64,000 nt of DNA from Granulosicoccus sp045106195 (GTDB lineage Bacteria > Pseudomonadota > Gammaproteobacteria > Granulosicoccales > Granulosicoccaceae). The stretch covers positions 9,766 through 73,765 of the forward strand of contig JBGCEH010000051.1 of assembly GCA_045106195.1 (NCBI GenBank), read 5' to 3'. This document shows positions 1 through 7,908 of this stretch, piece after piece; within the stretch, counting starts at the first letter, position 1, and each line of letters starts with the position of its first letter. The notes under the pieces were generated by a model that had not been told where the DNA came from, did no database searches, and worked only from the letters and a program-made list of their open reading frames with translations. The translations under genes and the position numbers were made by a program.

Positions 1-1
1 C

Positions 2-661
2 GCAGGCCTTCAACGCATTACCGTCAGCCTGGATGCCATGGACGACGAGACCTTCAAGCGGGTCAATGATGTCGATGTCGGTGTGCAGGCGGTGCTTGAT
101 GGTATCGACAACGCAACCGCTGCAGGCTTTACCGGCACCAAAGTCAATATGGTGGTCAAGAAAGGTCTGAATGATCATTGCATATTGCCCATGGCCAGGT
201 ACTTTCATGGCAGCAGCAATATTCTTCGCTTTATAGAATTCATGGATGTCGGTAACAGCAATGCGTGGGATCTGTCGCACGTGATCACCAGTGCACAAAT
301 TGCCGAGCGCATCGGTGGTGAATTGCCTATTCGTCCGGCAAGCGCTAATTACCGGGGCGAGGTTGCCAAACGTTGGGAATATCTGGATGGTGGTGGCGAG
401 ATCGGTATCATTTCATCGGTATCCGAGCCGTTCTGTGGTGATTGTTCGCGAGCGCGTTTGAGTGCAACAGGCAGTATCTACACTTGCCTTTTTGCCAGTA
501 GCGGCCATGATTTGCGTCCCATGTTGCGTGAACCAGACAACGACAGTGTACTGCAAGCCCTGCGTAAATTATGGTCATTGCGTACCGATCGCTATTCCGA
601 GACGCGAACTCAGGTTGCGGTGCTCAGGCCCAAAGTCGAGATGTCGTTTATTGGCGGATAG
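2..661 (+). CDS. moaA: GTP 3',8-cyclase MoaA, C-terminal part (cut by window start)
   Basis: This is the C-terminal part of MoaA, the radical-SAM enzyme that converts GTP to 3',8-cyclo-GTP in the first step of molybdenum cofactor synthesis. The frame is open from base 2, so the N-terminal radical-SAM CxxxCxxC cluster lies outside the window. The visible part starts in the TIM barrel (GLQRITVSLDAMD) and carries the second 4Fe-4S site as CGDC followed 13 residues later by a third Cys, with the RAR motif between them. The protein ends in the Gly-Gly tail (FIGG) that is functionally important in MoaA. The first internal ATG at 38 is not the true start. Identification is firm. Confidence 0.95.
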   Translation, partial: AGLQRITVSLDAMDDETFKRVNDVDVGVQAVLDGIDNATAAGFTGTKVNMVVKKGLNDHCILPMARYFHGSSNILRFIEFMDVGNSNAWDLSHVITSAQIAERIGGELPIRPASANYRGEVAKRWEYLDGGGEIGIISSVSEPFCGDCSRARLSATGSIYTCLFASSGHDLRPMLREPDNDSVLQALRKLWSLRTDRYSETRTQVAVLRPKVEMSFIGG

Positions 662-972
662 CAGTCTGTGCGTTCACGGCTGACCACGTGGGTTCGCTCT
701 ACGTATTTCCCCGATTACGCCTACAGGTTGCTGGTAGCGCTCAACTTGTCGTGTTGAACGTGCCGGCGTCGCTACTTCTTCATGTTGCAGGCCTTGATGC
801 AACGAGAAAGATGACCCGATCTCGATCATTGATTCCGACAACAATGAAGCCATCAGGACCATCGAGACAGGGGAGCGGGCTTGCGATATGCATCCTCGCC
901 CTGAACGAGGGGGTTTTCTGCGCAATTTGATAAACTGGTGGTCTTGATAATACGCATGATGCTTACCTGTTC
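662..972. other. Intergenic gap between moaA and murI, nothing recognised
   Basis: This stretch of 311 bases has short open frames on both strands, but none has a recognisable motif, a good ribosome binding site or family resemblance. A weak stem (CCTCG at 894-898 with CGAGG at 906-910) followed by four T may act as a poor terminator for moaA. The murI promoter presumably lies between that stem and 973. Confidence 0.5.
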
Positions 973-1788
973 ATGACCATTCTTGTATTCGACTCAGGCA
1001 TTGGTGGCTTGTCGGTCATGCGTGAAGCCCGATTGCTCATGCATGAAGAGCAATTCGTGTACGTCGGTGACGATGCTGGCTTCCCCTACGGTGACTGGGA
1101 AGAGGAGGCACTGACCGAGCGCATGGTGGGTTTGTTCAATACATTGATGGAGAGGTTTAATCCGCGTCTGGCTATTGTGGCCTGCAATACCGCATCAACA
1201 CTGATCATGCCCGCCTTGCGAGAGCGTTTCAGTATTCCGTTTGTCGGTATCGTGCCGGCAATCAAGCCGGCGGCGGAGCGTACGGCTTCTGGTCTGATAA
1301 CGGTACTGGCAACACCGGGTACCGTTAGTCGCCCCTATACCAAAAACCTTGTTGAGAAATTTGGCGGTGAGTGTGAGGTAAAGCTGGTTGGTGCCACTCA
1401 GCTTGCCCGCATGGCCGAAGAGCATATGCAACTCAAAGCGATCGATACACAACTGTTAAAAGAAGAGATACGTCCCTGCTTTGTACAGCGTGGGCAACGC
1501 AAGACTGACATTGTGACGCTGGGTTGTACGCACTATCCGTTTCTCGTGAACGAGATGCGTAAGCTGGCACCCTGGCCGGTTGACTGGCTGGATCCTGCGC
1601 ATGCCGTTGCCCAGCAGGCACGACGATTACTGCAAAAAACCGAGAATCAGCCGAACAAAGCTGGCACAGCCGTTGAGGGTGATCTGGCTGTCATGACATC
1701 AGGTAAGCCGTCGCAGGCAATCAGCCGATTACTGGGCAGCATGGGGATGCAGCTTCAGAGCGTACATTTCCCGAGTCTTGATTTGTAA
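973..1788 (+). CDS. murI: Glutamate racemase
   Basis: MurI interconverts L- and D-glutamate and supplies D-Glu for the peptidoglycan stem peptide; it is a cofactor-independent cytosolic enzyme. The 271-residue protein has all landmarks: FDSGIGGLSV (Asp7, Ser8), GFPYG near residue 37, the first catalytic Cys71 in ACNTAST, and the second Cys185 in GCTHYPF with its His187. The length is normal. The phrasing GDDAGFPYGDWEEEA resembles the proteobacterial rather than the Bacillus form. The gene stands alone, 311 bases after moaA, and starts at ATG 973. It is the first of several cell-wall genes in this part of the window. Confidence 0.96.
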   Translation: MTILVFDSGIGGLSVMREARLLMHEEQFVYVGDDAGFPYGDWEEEALTERMVGLFNTLMERFNPRLAIVACNTASTLIMPALRERFSIPFVGIVPAIKPAAERTASGLITVLATPGTVSRPYTKNLVEKFGGECEVKLVGATQLARMAEEHMQLKAIDTQLLKEEIRPCFVQRGQRKTDIVTLGCTHYPFLVNEMRKLAPWPVDWLDPAHAVAQQARRLLQKTENQPNKAGTAVEGDLAVMTSGKPSQAISRLLGSMGMQLQSVHFPSLDL

Positions 1789-1909
1789 CACCACGGCCAG
1801 CTGCTATATACGGCCGTTAAGTTAGTGCATGCATTTCCGGGCAGGTTAAATGCTACTCACCAATGGTTAGCGTGAAAGAACTCGATGTCGAAAACCTGCA
1901 GGGCACACA

Positions 1910-2464
1910 ATGAAATATCCGGTAATAGCCTTACCGCTCCTACTGGCGGGATGTAGTAGTGGTGACGGTATCGAAAACTCGGTAGAGCTGCTGGATGACA
2001 TGGTTGATAACACGGGTCTGTGCGGCAACGTCTACTACAGTGAACTACGCGGCAATTATGATGGCCAGATCAGATACTTCAGTCCGGATACAACGTGCCT
2101 GTGGAATGTTGATATGCAGGTATCGACAACGCCGATCTCAGAACCATTCCTGTGCAGGGCAGCGCTGAGTATGAGTAGTGACTTGCTGGACGGTGATTCA
2201 ATGTGCAGTGACATCGGTATCGGTGCGCCATTGATAGAGCCGTTCAGTGAAGGTCAGCGGGGCGATGGGCGTCAAAACATCACATGGCCTGTCGATGCCC
2301 TGATAACGTTGGAATCGGAACTGGATGCCGGCAAGATATACCCTGTGGGTAAGAGTGGCCAGATAGGCATGTTTACCGTGCAGTTTGATGGCCGTGGAAA
2401 CATAACCTACCCGGTCAGTAACGGTACCGATGAAAGTTATGTTGGCGTCCTGGTCAAGCAGTAG
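1910..2464 (+). CDS. Putative lipoprotein of unknown function
   Basis: This encodes a 184-residue protein with a short lipoprotein signal: Lys2, a hydrophobic stretch and the lipobox LLAGC with Cys15 as the predicted lipidation site, followed by SSGDG. The mature part is acidic, low in Lys, and has several Cys residues (for example in GLCGNVYY, TTCLW, FLCRA, SMCSD), consistent with disulfides in the periplasm. I do not recognise a family. No partner gene is adjacent; murI ends 121 bases upstream and the DUF2805 gene starts about 260 bases downstream. It is a real gene on the basis of the signal peptide and length. Confidence 0.7.
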   Translation: MKYPVIALPLLLAGCSSGDGIENSVELLDDMVDNTGLCGNVYYSELRGNYDGQIRYFSPDTTCLWNVDMQVSTTPISEPFLCRAALSMSSDLLDGDSMCSDIGIGAPLIEPFSEGQRGDGRQNITWPVDALITLESELDAGKIYPVGKSGQIGMFTVQFDGRGNITYPVSNGTDESYVGVLVKQ

Positions 2465-2723
2465 TCGCAGGCATGTCACTCCATCACTCCCGCGCAAGCA
2501 AGCGACGCGGCTTGAAGATGTCATCGCTGCTGCAGCAAGTGACGCCGGGTAAAGACGTCACTCCCGTGGAGGCGGTAATTTACGTTAATCGCTTCGCAAT
2601 TATTACCCTCAAGAGCGGGTGGGGATTGTGAGCTATATCTTGTTATCCCGGCGCTGTCCTGCGAACTGAGACAACCCGTTTTTCGTAGGAGCAACACAGT
2701 CTTCCTGATTCCTGTGAGAGTTA

Positions 2724-2990
2724 ATGAGTAACCGCTTACCCCAATTCACTGAAAGCGAACTATCCCGGATCATTGAAATGGCATGGGAAGATCGCACCCC
2801 CTTCGATGCGATAACCGCAAGCTTCGGTGTTAGTGAGCAACAGGTAATTACCCTGATGCGCACACATATGAAACCGGGATCGTTCCGTTTGTGGCGCAAG
2901 CGTGTCAGTAACCGTGCAACCAAGCATGTGGCCAAGCGCCCGGCAGGCGTAGGGCGAGCCTACTGTCCGACGCAGTACAAACAGCGCTAG
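2724..2990 (+). CDS. DUF2805 / TIGR03643-type small protein
   Basis: This 88-residue basic protein has the pattern of the DUF2805 (TIGR03643) family: an N-terminal acidic helix (ESELSRIIEMAWEDRTPF), then IxxxFGVSEQQVITLMR, which looks like a helix-turn-helix, then a basic Arg/Lys-rich tail containing SFRLWRKRV. The biochemical role of the family is unknown; the helix-turn-helix appearance suggests nucleic-acid binding, which is inference. ATG 2724 is preceded by GAGAG at a short distance. The amidase gene follows 40 bases downstream on the same strand, so the two may be cotranscribed. Confidence 0.75.
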   Translation: MSNRLPQFTESELSRIIEMAWEDRTPFDAITASFGVSEQQVITLMRTHMKPGSFRLWRKRVSNRATKHVAKRPAGVGRAYCPTQYKQR

Positions 2991-3030
2991 CCCTGCTATA
3001 AAGTCTATTTTTGAAAGGGAGAGCAGCCTC

Positions 3031-3459
3031 GTGCTTGAAGCATCAGCCATTCGCCATCTCGTTGTGCATTGCTCTGATACGCCTGATCATGAGGCGATGG
3101 GCGCGCGGGAAATTCACCAGATGCATCTTGGGTTTGGATGGCATGGCATCGGCTATCACAGAGTGATCAATCGTGATGGCCTGATAGAGGCCGCCCGGCC
3201 CGATTACTGGCAAGGCGCACATGTGTATGGGCACAATGAGATCAGTCTGGGCGTGTGTCTTATCGGCCGGCATGAGTTTACCGTAGAGCAGTTTGATTCT
3301 CTGGAGGCTCAGCTTCGGCAATGGCAGGCTGAGTATCCACTAGCCACCATCTGTGGCCATCGTGACTTCACCTATACTGATAAGACATGCCCCAACTTCG
3401 ATGTTGCGGCTTGGTGCACGTCCAGAGGACTTGCGACGGGTCCGATAACGCCCGTCTGA
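3031..3459 (+). CDS. N-acetylmuramoyl-L-alanine amidase, T7-lysozyme type
   Basis: This 142-residue protein is a stand-alone Amidase_2 domain that cleaves the bond between N-acetylmuramic acid and L-alanine. It lines up closely with phage T7 lysozyme: zinc ligands His13 (VVHCSDT), His110 (GHRD) and Cys120 (KTCPNFD), plus Tyr42 (GYHRVI) and Lys118. No signal peptide is visible, so it is probably cytosolic, acting on imported muropeptides, or released by lysis. The GTG start at 3031 has a good AGGGAGAG ribosome site nine bases upstream. The convergent neighbour is an AmpG-like muropeptide permease, which supports a recycling role. A domesticated phage origin is possible; no other phage genes are nearby. 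Confidence 0.88.
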   Translation: MLEASAIRHLVVHCSDTPDHEAMGAREIHQMHLGFGWHGIGYHRVINRDGLIEAARPDYWQGAHVYGHNEISLGVCLIGRHEFTVEQFDSLEAQLRQWQAEYPLATICGHRDFTYTDKTCPNFDVAAWCTSRGLATGPITPV

Positions 3460-3489
3460 TCAAGGCGGGTGGCGAAAAACGCGGAACAC

Positions 3490-4887
3490 TCAGGCAGGTG
3501 CGGGAGTTATGTCCTTGTCAGCTTCCAAGGCGTTAAAGCGTTTACGCACTAACAACAACAGTACAAGCGACGGTATTACCATCAAGGCGGTTATGATAAA
3601 GAACAGGCCCCAGTCACCGTCGAGAAAATCAACCATGGCCCCGGATGAAGCAGCCAGCAAAGTTCTGCCTGCTGTTCCCAGCGAGGCGAGCAAGGCGTAT
3701 TGGGTTGCTGTGTAGGTCCTGTCTACCAGTAGGGAGATAAAGGTGACAAAAATGACCGTCGCAATGGAAGCGGTAACATCGTCAATTAGAACAGCTGCTG
3801 CAAACAACCATACAGAAGGCTCACTGCTCCATGCCATTAACGAGAACATCAGATTGGTAGCGGCCATGGCAACGCCTGCGATAAACAGCGCTTTAACGAT
3901 TCCCTGTTTTACGGCAAACCAGCCACCAATCAGTGTAAAGACGACCGTTACAACCCACCCCAGTCCCTTGGAGTAAATAGCAATATCGGATTTGGAAAAT
4001 CCGACTTCCTTGTAGAAAACGATGGACATCTTTCCGACAAAGGCCTCACCAAGTTTGAATAGAAAGATAAAGCCGAGGATGGACAGCGCTACTGACACAC
4101 CGTTCTGGCGAAAAAAGCTCAGGAACGGCGCAATAATCGTACTGCCAAGCCAGGCCAGTATTCCACGTTCGCTACTGCCGATAGTGGCTCCAAATGCGGC
4201 TTGATCTTTTGCCTGTGCCGCCTGCCGTTCTCGCCAGGAAGCTTCGGGTATCAACAGTAACAAGACGTTCATCAGCACAATCAGACCTGCCAGAATCTGG
4301 AAGGTGACTTGCCAGTAGTTCTCCACTCCGTTGTTCTGCAGGGCATCGCTGATCATCAGGGCGATAAATCCGCCTAGTTTGTAGCCGGTCCACCAGCCCA
4401 CGACGGCCATGGCTGCGCCGGCCGCCATGGCTGCCGATTCGTTTCGATCCACCTGCTCTATGCGCAGCGCATCGATGGTGATGTCCTGGGAGGCTGAGCT
4501 GATGGCAATGGCCAATCCCACGGCGATGACCAGTGCCAGGTTTTCTGTGGGGGATAAATTGCTCCATACCAGCAGTGAGATCAGCATGACCAATTGCAGG
4601 CACAGTATCCATGCTTTGCGGTGGCCAACGCGTTCGGTCAGCCACGGGATACGGATGCGATCAATCAGGGGGGCCCATAGGAAGTTGATGGTATAGACGC
4701 CAAAGATGAGCGACGCCCAGCCGATCGTGCTGCGGCTCATGCCATCTTCCTTAAGCCATAGCGACAGAGCGCTGCCAATCAACACCCAGGGGAATCCACT
4801 CATGGCACCCAGCAGCAGTATTCTGAGCATGCGCTTGTCAGCGTATACGCTCAGTGATGGTTTTGAATTGGCGGCCATGTCAGTCAT
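3490..4887 (-). CDS. ampG: AmpG-like MFS muropeptide permease
   Basis: This 465-residue polytopic membrane protein is of the major facilitator superfamily AmpG group, which imports GlcNAc-anhydroMurNAc muropeptides into the cytoplasm for recycling. The N-terminus (MRILLLGAMSGFPWVLIGSALSLWL, residues roughly 20-45, only partly quoted in family terms) followed by the motif GVYTINFLWAPLIDR and the SSASQDITIDALRIE segment are typical of AmpG. About twelve hydrophobic segments are visible. It lies tail to tail with the amidase gene (31 bases apart) and is divergent from the GH84 gene, so a shared muropeptide/aminosugar theme is plausible. Related MFS proteins of other specificity cannot be excluded. 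Confidence 0.82.
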   Translation of the reverse strand: MTDMAANSKPSLSVYADKRMLRILLLGAMSGFPWVLIGSALSLWLKEDGMSRSTIGWASLIFGVYTINFLWAPLIDRIRIPWLTERVGHRKAWILCLQLVMLISLLVWSNLSPTENLALVIAVGLAIAISSASQDITIDALRIEQVDRNESAAMAAGAAMAVVGWWTGYKLGGFIALMISDALQNNGVENYWQVTFQILAGLIVLMNVLLLLIPEASWRERQAAQAKDQAAFGATIGSSERGILAWLGSTIIAPFLSFFRQNGVSVALSILGFIFLFKLGEAFVGKMSIVFYKEVGFSKSDIAIYSKGLGWVVTVVFTLIGGWFAVKQGIVKALFIAGVAMAATNLMFSLMAWSSEPSVWLFAAAVLIDDVTASIATVIFVTFISLLVDRTYTATQYALLASLGTAGRTLLAASSGAMVDFLDGDWGLFFIITALMVIPSLVLLLLVRKRFNALEADKDITPAPA

Positions 4888-5020
4888 GATCTATCCAGAT
4901 GCTGGGATGTTAGGCATCACTATAGCTTCTCACCTTGCCTGCCGCCACCGCGCTTGTCCTAAGAATACGCTAGCCCGTGCTAGTCTGTTCCGCAAGATAT
5001 ACACGGATGACTGCCGCACC

Positions 5021-6259
5021 ATGAACTCGCCAGTAACAGGCTACGCAGAAGGGTTTTACGGTCGCCTGCTGAGCTGGGCCGATCGGCGGCAGATTGTCGA
5101 TGCGTTACAACATCTGGGCTTGACGACCTACTACTATGCGCCCAAGGAAGATCCCTGCCACCGGCTGCATTGGCGAACGCCTTATCACTTGCAATGGCGT
5201 GAAGAATTCAGGCGTTTTTGTGCTTATGCTCACGAGGGTGGTGTACGTGTCGTCGCGGGTGTTGCTCCGGGGCTTGATTTTGATTTCGCGGAGTTACCTG
5301 ACAGTCAGGATTTCCAGAGTCTGGTGACAAAAAGTATGGCTCTGCTCGATGATGGCGCTGATGTCATCTCCTTGTTGATGGATGACATCGATGCAGATTT
5401 TGAAAAACGATCTGGACGCTTTCATGCCGAAGGCGAGGCGCATGCGGAGCTTGCCAATGCTCTGGGTGATGCATTGTCGGGAATGATGTTTAATACGGAC
5501 GGGGCAGACCCTCCTGATACAAGTATTTGGGTGACTCCACGCATTTATGCAGATGAACTCATTGCGGAGGCTGAGAATTACTTGCCGACGTTTGTTCTAA
5601 CCCTGAAAGAGCATCACCGTGTTCTGTATTGCGGTAGTGATGTGGTTGCGCATACGCTTGATGCAGATGCGTTCAACGCTCTTCGAACCACAACAGCTGA
5701 GTGTTCCAACCCACTTCTGAAGCATCGAGTAATCATCTGGGACAACCTGTATGCCAATGACTATTGCCCGCGTAGACTGTTTGTCGGCCCCTGGGAGCGG
5801 CGTAGCGCAATTCGTGATGTTTTGTTGAACCCTACCGGTCTAGTGAATACCGACTGTCTGTTGTTGGAGCTTATGGCAATAGAGATACAGCAAGAATCAC
5901 AACCTGAGTCCGAAAGACAAAGTCCTGCTCTGCTATGGCAGGCAGCGTTAGGACGTCACGGTATCCCAGACGTATTCACGCTGCTTGCTCCATATTTTTA
6001 CCACCCACACTTTAATACTGTGGAATGCGACAAGCAGATTACCACGAACTGTATTGATAATGACGAGGTAAGAACTGCCATAGAGCACTGTCTGTGGCGC
6101 TGGAAAACGCCATTGTCACGTGAATGGTATACATTTATATTCGGGCTAAAACACGATTTACTGACACACGCAGGGCAGCACTCAACCGAGCGAATCCTCA
6201 AAACCCAGAGTCGGCCACTGGCGAGGATGCTGCTCGCCGTAAAAAAACAGAATCAATAG
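5021..6259 (+). CDS. GH84-family beta-N-acetylglucosaminidase
   Basis: This is a 412-residue glycoside hydrolase of family 84 (NagJ / O-GlcNAcase fold), which uses substrate-assisted catalysis with two adjacent Asp residues. The hallmark elements are GYAEGFYGR at residues 7-15, YYAPKEDPCHRLHWR at 38-52, and the catalytic pair Asp121-Asp122 in LLMDDID. No signal peptide is seen, so the enzyme looks cytosolic. The open frame extends upstream to 4706 but that part overlaps the divergent ampG gene and has no family resemblance; ATG 5021 begins just before the conserved domain. The context (AmpG-like permease, amidase) hints at use on recycled cell-wall or environmental GlcNAc oligomers; the substrate is inference. 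Confidence 0.85.
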   Translation: MNSPVTGYAEGFYGRLLSWADRRQIVDALQHLGLTTYYYAPKEDPCHRLHWRTPYHLQWREEFRRFCAYAHEGGVRVVAGVAPGLDFDFAELPDSQDFQSLVTKSMALLDDGADVISLLMDDIDADFEKRSGRFHAEGEAHAELANALGDALSGMMFNTDGADPPDTSIWVTPRIYADELIAEAENYLPTFVLTLKEHHRVLYCGSDVVAHTLDADAFNALRTTTAECSNPLLKHRVIIWDNLYANDYCPRRLFVGPWERRSAIRDVLLNPTGLVNTDCLLLELMAIEIQQESQPESERQSPALLWQAALGRHGIPDVFTLLAPYFYHPHFNTVECDKQITTNCIDNDEVRTAIEHCLWRWKTPLSREWYTFIFGLKHDLLTHAGQHSTERILKTQSRPLARMLLAVKKQNQ

Positions 6260-6280
6260 TGTTAGACAACAAGATCACCA

Positions 6281-7093
6281 TTGCTGGCTATCACTTTATG
6301 GCACGCCGAGAAATCTATCTCTTCTGAAACACCTATTCGTATTAATAGATATATCTGTGAAAGTGGGCTCTGCTCGAGAAAGGCTGCAGATGTTCATGTT
6401 GAGCAGGGTGAAGTACTCATTAACGGTAGGTCAGCATCGCTTGGCGATAAAGTATCTTCTGGTGATGAGGTCACGTTGAATGGATTGGCTATCAAGCCTC
6501 TTCCCACCGACAAGCTCATTTTCATAGCATTGAACAAGCCGGTTGGGGTTGTGAGTACGGCAGCAGTCACAGACAAACGAAACATTGTTGATTTCATTAA
6601 CCACAGCTCCAGAATATATCCAGTAGGTCGTCTGGACAAAGACTCTCAAGGCCTGATATTTCTGACCAATCGATGTGATCTGGTTGATAAAATACTGCGT
6701 GCAGGTAACCAGCATGAAAAGGAATACCTGGTCACCGTTAACAAGAGAATTACTGACGACTTTATCGCTGGACTACGTCGTGGTGTTCCCATGCTGGGTG
6801 TTGTCACGAAACAATGCAGAGTTGTCAGAGAATCTAATAATGTTCTTAGAATTACCCTTGTTCAAGGACTCAATAGGCAGATACGCCGGATGTGCAAGCA
6901 TTATGGCTATTCGGTTGAGAAGTTGGAGCGTGTTCGTATCATGCATATAGACTTGAATGGATTGTCAGTGGGTCAGTGGCGTGAGCTCACTGAGAATGAA
7001 CTGTTGCGGTTGATTCAAGTTCTTGAAAAAAGGTTCAACGGTTCTCCTGACAGGAATACCCCGAGGGTAAACAGCAGCGTTGAGGACAAGTAG
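6281..7093 (+). CDS. rluF: 23S rRNA pseudouridine(2604) synthase RluF
   Basis: RluF isomerises a uridine in 23S rRNA (U2604 in E. coli). The 270-residue protein has an N-terminal S4 RNA-binding domain (INRYICESGLCSRKAAD onward), then the RsuA-type catalytic domain with VGRLDKDSQGLIFLTN, where Asp119 is the catalytic residue, and the matching C-terminal QGLNRQIRRMC segment. Long stretches match remembered E. coli RluF nearly word for word. The only start in frame after an upstream TAG is the TTG at 6281, 21 bases after the GH84 stop, so a TTG start must be used or the N-terminus is otherwise unusual. Its 3' end is overlapped on the other strand by an exporter remnant. Confidence 0.92.
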   Translation: MLAITLWHAEKSISSETPIRINRYICESGLCSRKAADVHVEQGEVLINGRSASLGDKVSSGDEVTLNGLAIKPLPTDKLIFIALNKPVGVVSTAAVTDKRNIVDFINHSSRIYPVGRLDKDSQGLIFLTNRCDLVDKILRAGNQHEKEYLVTVNKRITDDFIAGLRRGVPMLGVVTKQCRVVRESNNVLRITLVQGLNRQIRRMCKHYGYSVEKLERVRIMHIDLNGLSVGQWRELTENELLRLIQVLEKRFNGSPDRNTPRVNSSVEDK

Positions 7094-7437
7094 TTCACGA
7101 TACTGGCTGATTCTAATTGCAAGGCATTTTTCGTAAACCCGGCGAATAGTGTAAATGCGCTTTTCGTTGTAAAACCAGTAGCCATAGACGTGCAATGGAA
7201 ACCGCCCGTTACTTCGATGACACTTATAGCGTTGGGAAAGGCTTCGATGGCTGTAGAGCGTGTGCAGACCGCTATCAAAATCGAGAAGAAAGAACCGGCG
7301 GTGATTGCCAGTGTCGACACAATGTCGGATTTGGTTCCCTATCTTAAGCTGTATGACACAACATAGATGACGCTCGGACCGGGCGTCATTGCTATCAGAA
7401 GGGGAATGGTCAGGAAGCTGATTATTTCAAGCGTCAT
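7015..7437 (-). pseudogene. LysE/RhtB-family exporter, broken
   Basis: Reading the minus strand from ATG 7437 gives an N-terminus typical of LysE-family amino-acid exporters: a hydrophobic first helix with the motif MTPGPSVIYVV at residues 17-27 and then SYSLR. Codon 33 is TAG (7339-7341), where the family usually has an aromatic residue (LRYG). The same frame continues for about 108 more codons (TLAITAGSFFSIL, then FAGFTKNALQ, then a hydrophobic stretch) and stops at 7015, well short of the usual 200 residues, where it runs into the 3' end of rluF. The gene is therefore both nonsense-interrupted and truncated. Identification rests on the N-terminal motif; the C-terminal half is diverged. Confidence 0.65.
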
Positions 7438-7687
7438 GGTTTTGATATTTGCATGATTTGATGTGATGCAGAAAAACGCCTGCACACCTATTTGTGAACA
7501 TCAGATTGGTTATCAAATGCACGCCTAATCGTGACCATACACGGAAGGTATCAATCTGATAGCGGAACCAGGCTTCAATTTGTGGCTCAGATATGCGCCC
7601 CACCAATTCAACGTAAGACAAGAGACGTGTACTTATCGAGACAATCTTGTCGGAAAGAACCTGACTGTTATTTCTGTCTTTTTCCAT
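7427..7687 (-). CDS. Small uncharacterised ORF upstream of the LysE remnant
   Basis: This is an 86-codon open frame that overlaps the start of the LysE remnant by 11 bases (ATGACGCTTGA shared in two frames), as in translationally coupled genes. The product has a soluble N-terminal half (MEKDRNNSQVLSDKIVSI) and no recognised motif. It could be a decayed fragment of a larger gene that once formed an operon with the exporter, or a chance frame. Little supports expression. Confidence 0.2.
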   Translation of the reverse strand: MEKDRNNSQVLSDKIVSISTRLLSYVELVGRISEPQIEAWFRYQIDTFRVWSRLGVHLITNLMFTNRCAGVFLHHIKSCKYQNHDA

Positions 7688-7908
7688 GCGCCCTCATGGT
7701 GAGCACGGTGGATTCTCGCGATATTGCTTTAATTACATGTCAGGTAATAATTATTATCAAATCTCACTAAGTATCAGGATATTTCAAAAAAAATATAGAT
7801 ATTTTAGGAACTTTTGATAAATAGGGTCGTCCTAATAATTAAATTCAGGTCATGAATAAAAATAAAGACAATCTCTTTAAATCAGAAGTCAATCCCAGGA
7901 AACTAAAA

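Noticed and set aside
674..925. An 83-codon minus-strand frame between moaA and murI
   Set aside because: Biased towards Arg/Ser with no motif and no ribosome site; probably chance.
4706..5020. Open frame upstream of the GH84 start that extends the protein by 105 residues
   Set aside because: It overlaps the divergent ampG-like gene and has no resemblance to GH84 N-termini; ATG 5021 sits directly before the conserved domain.
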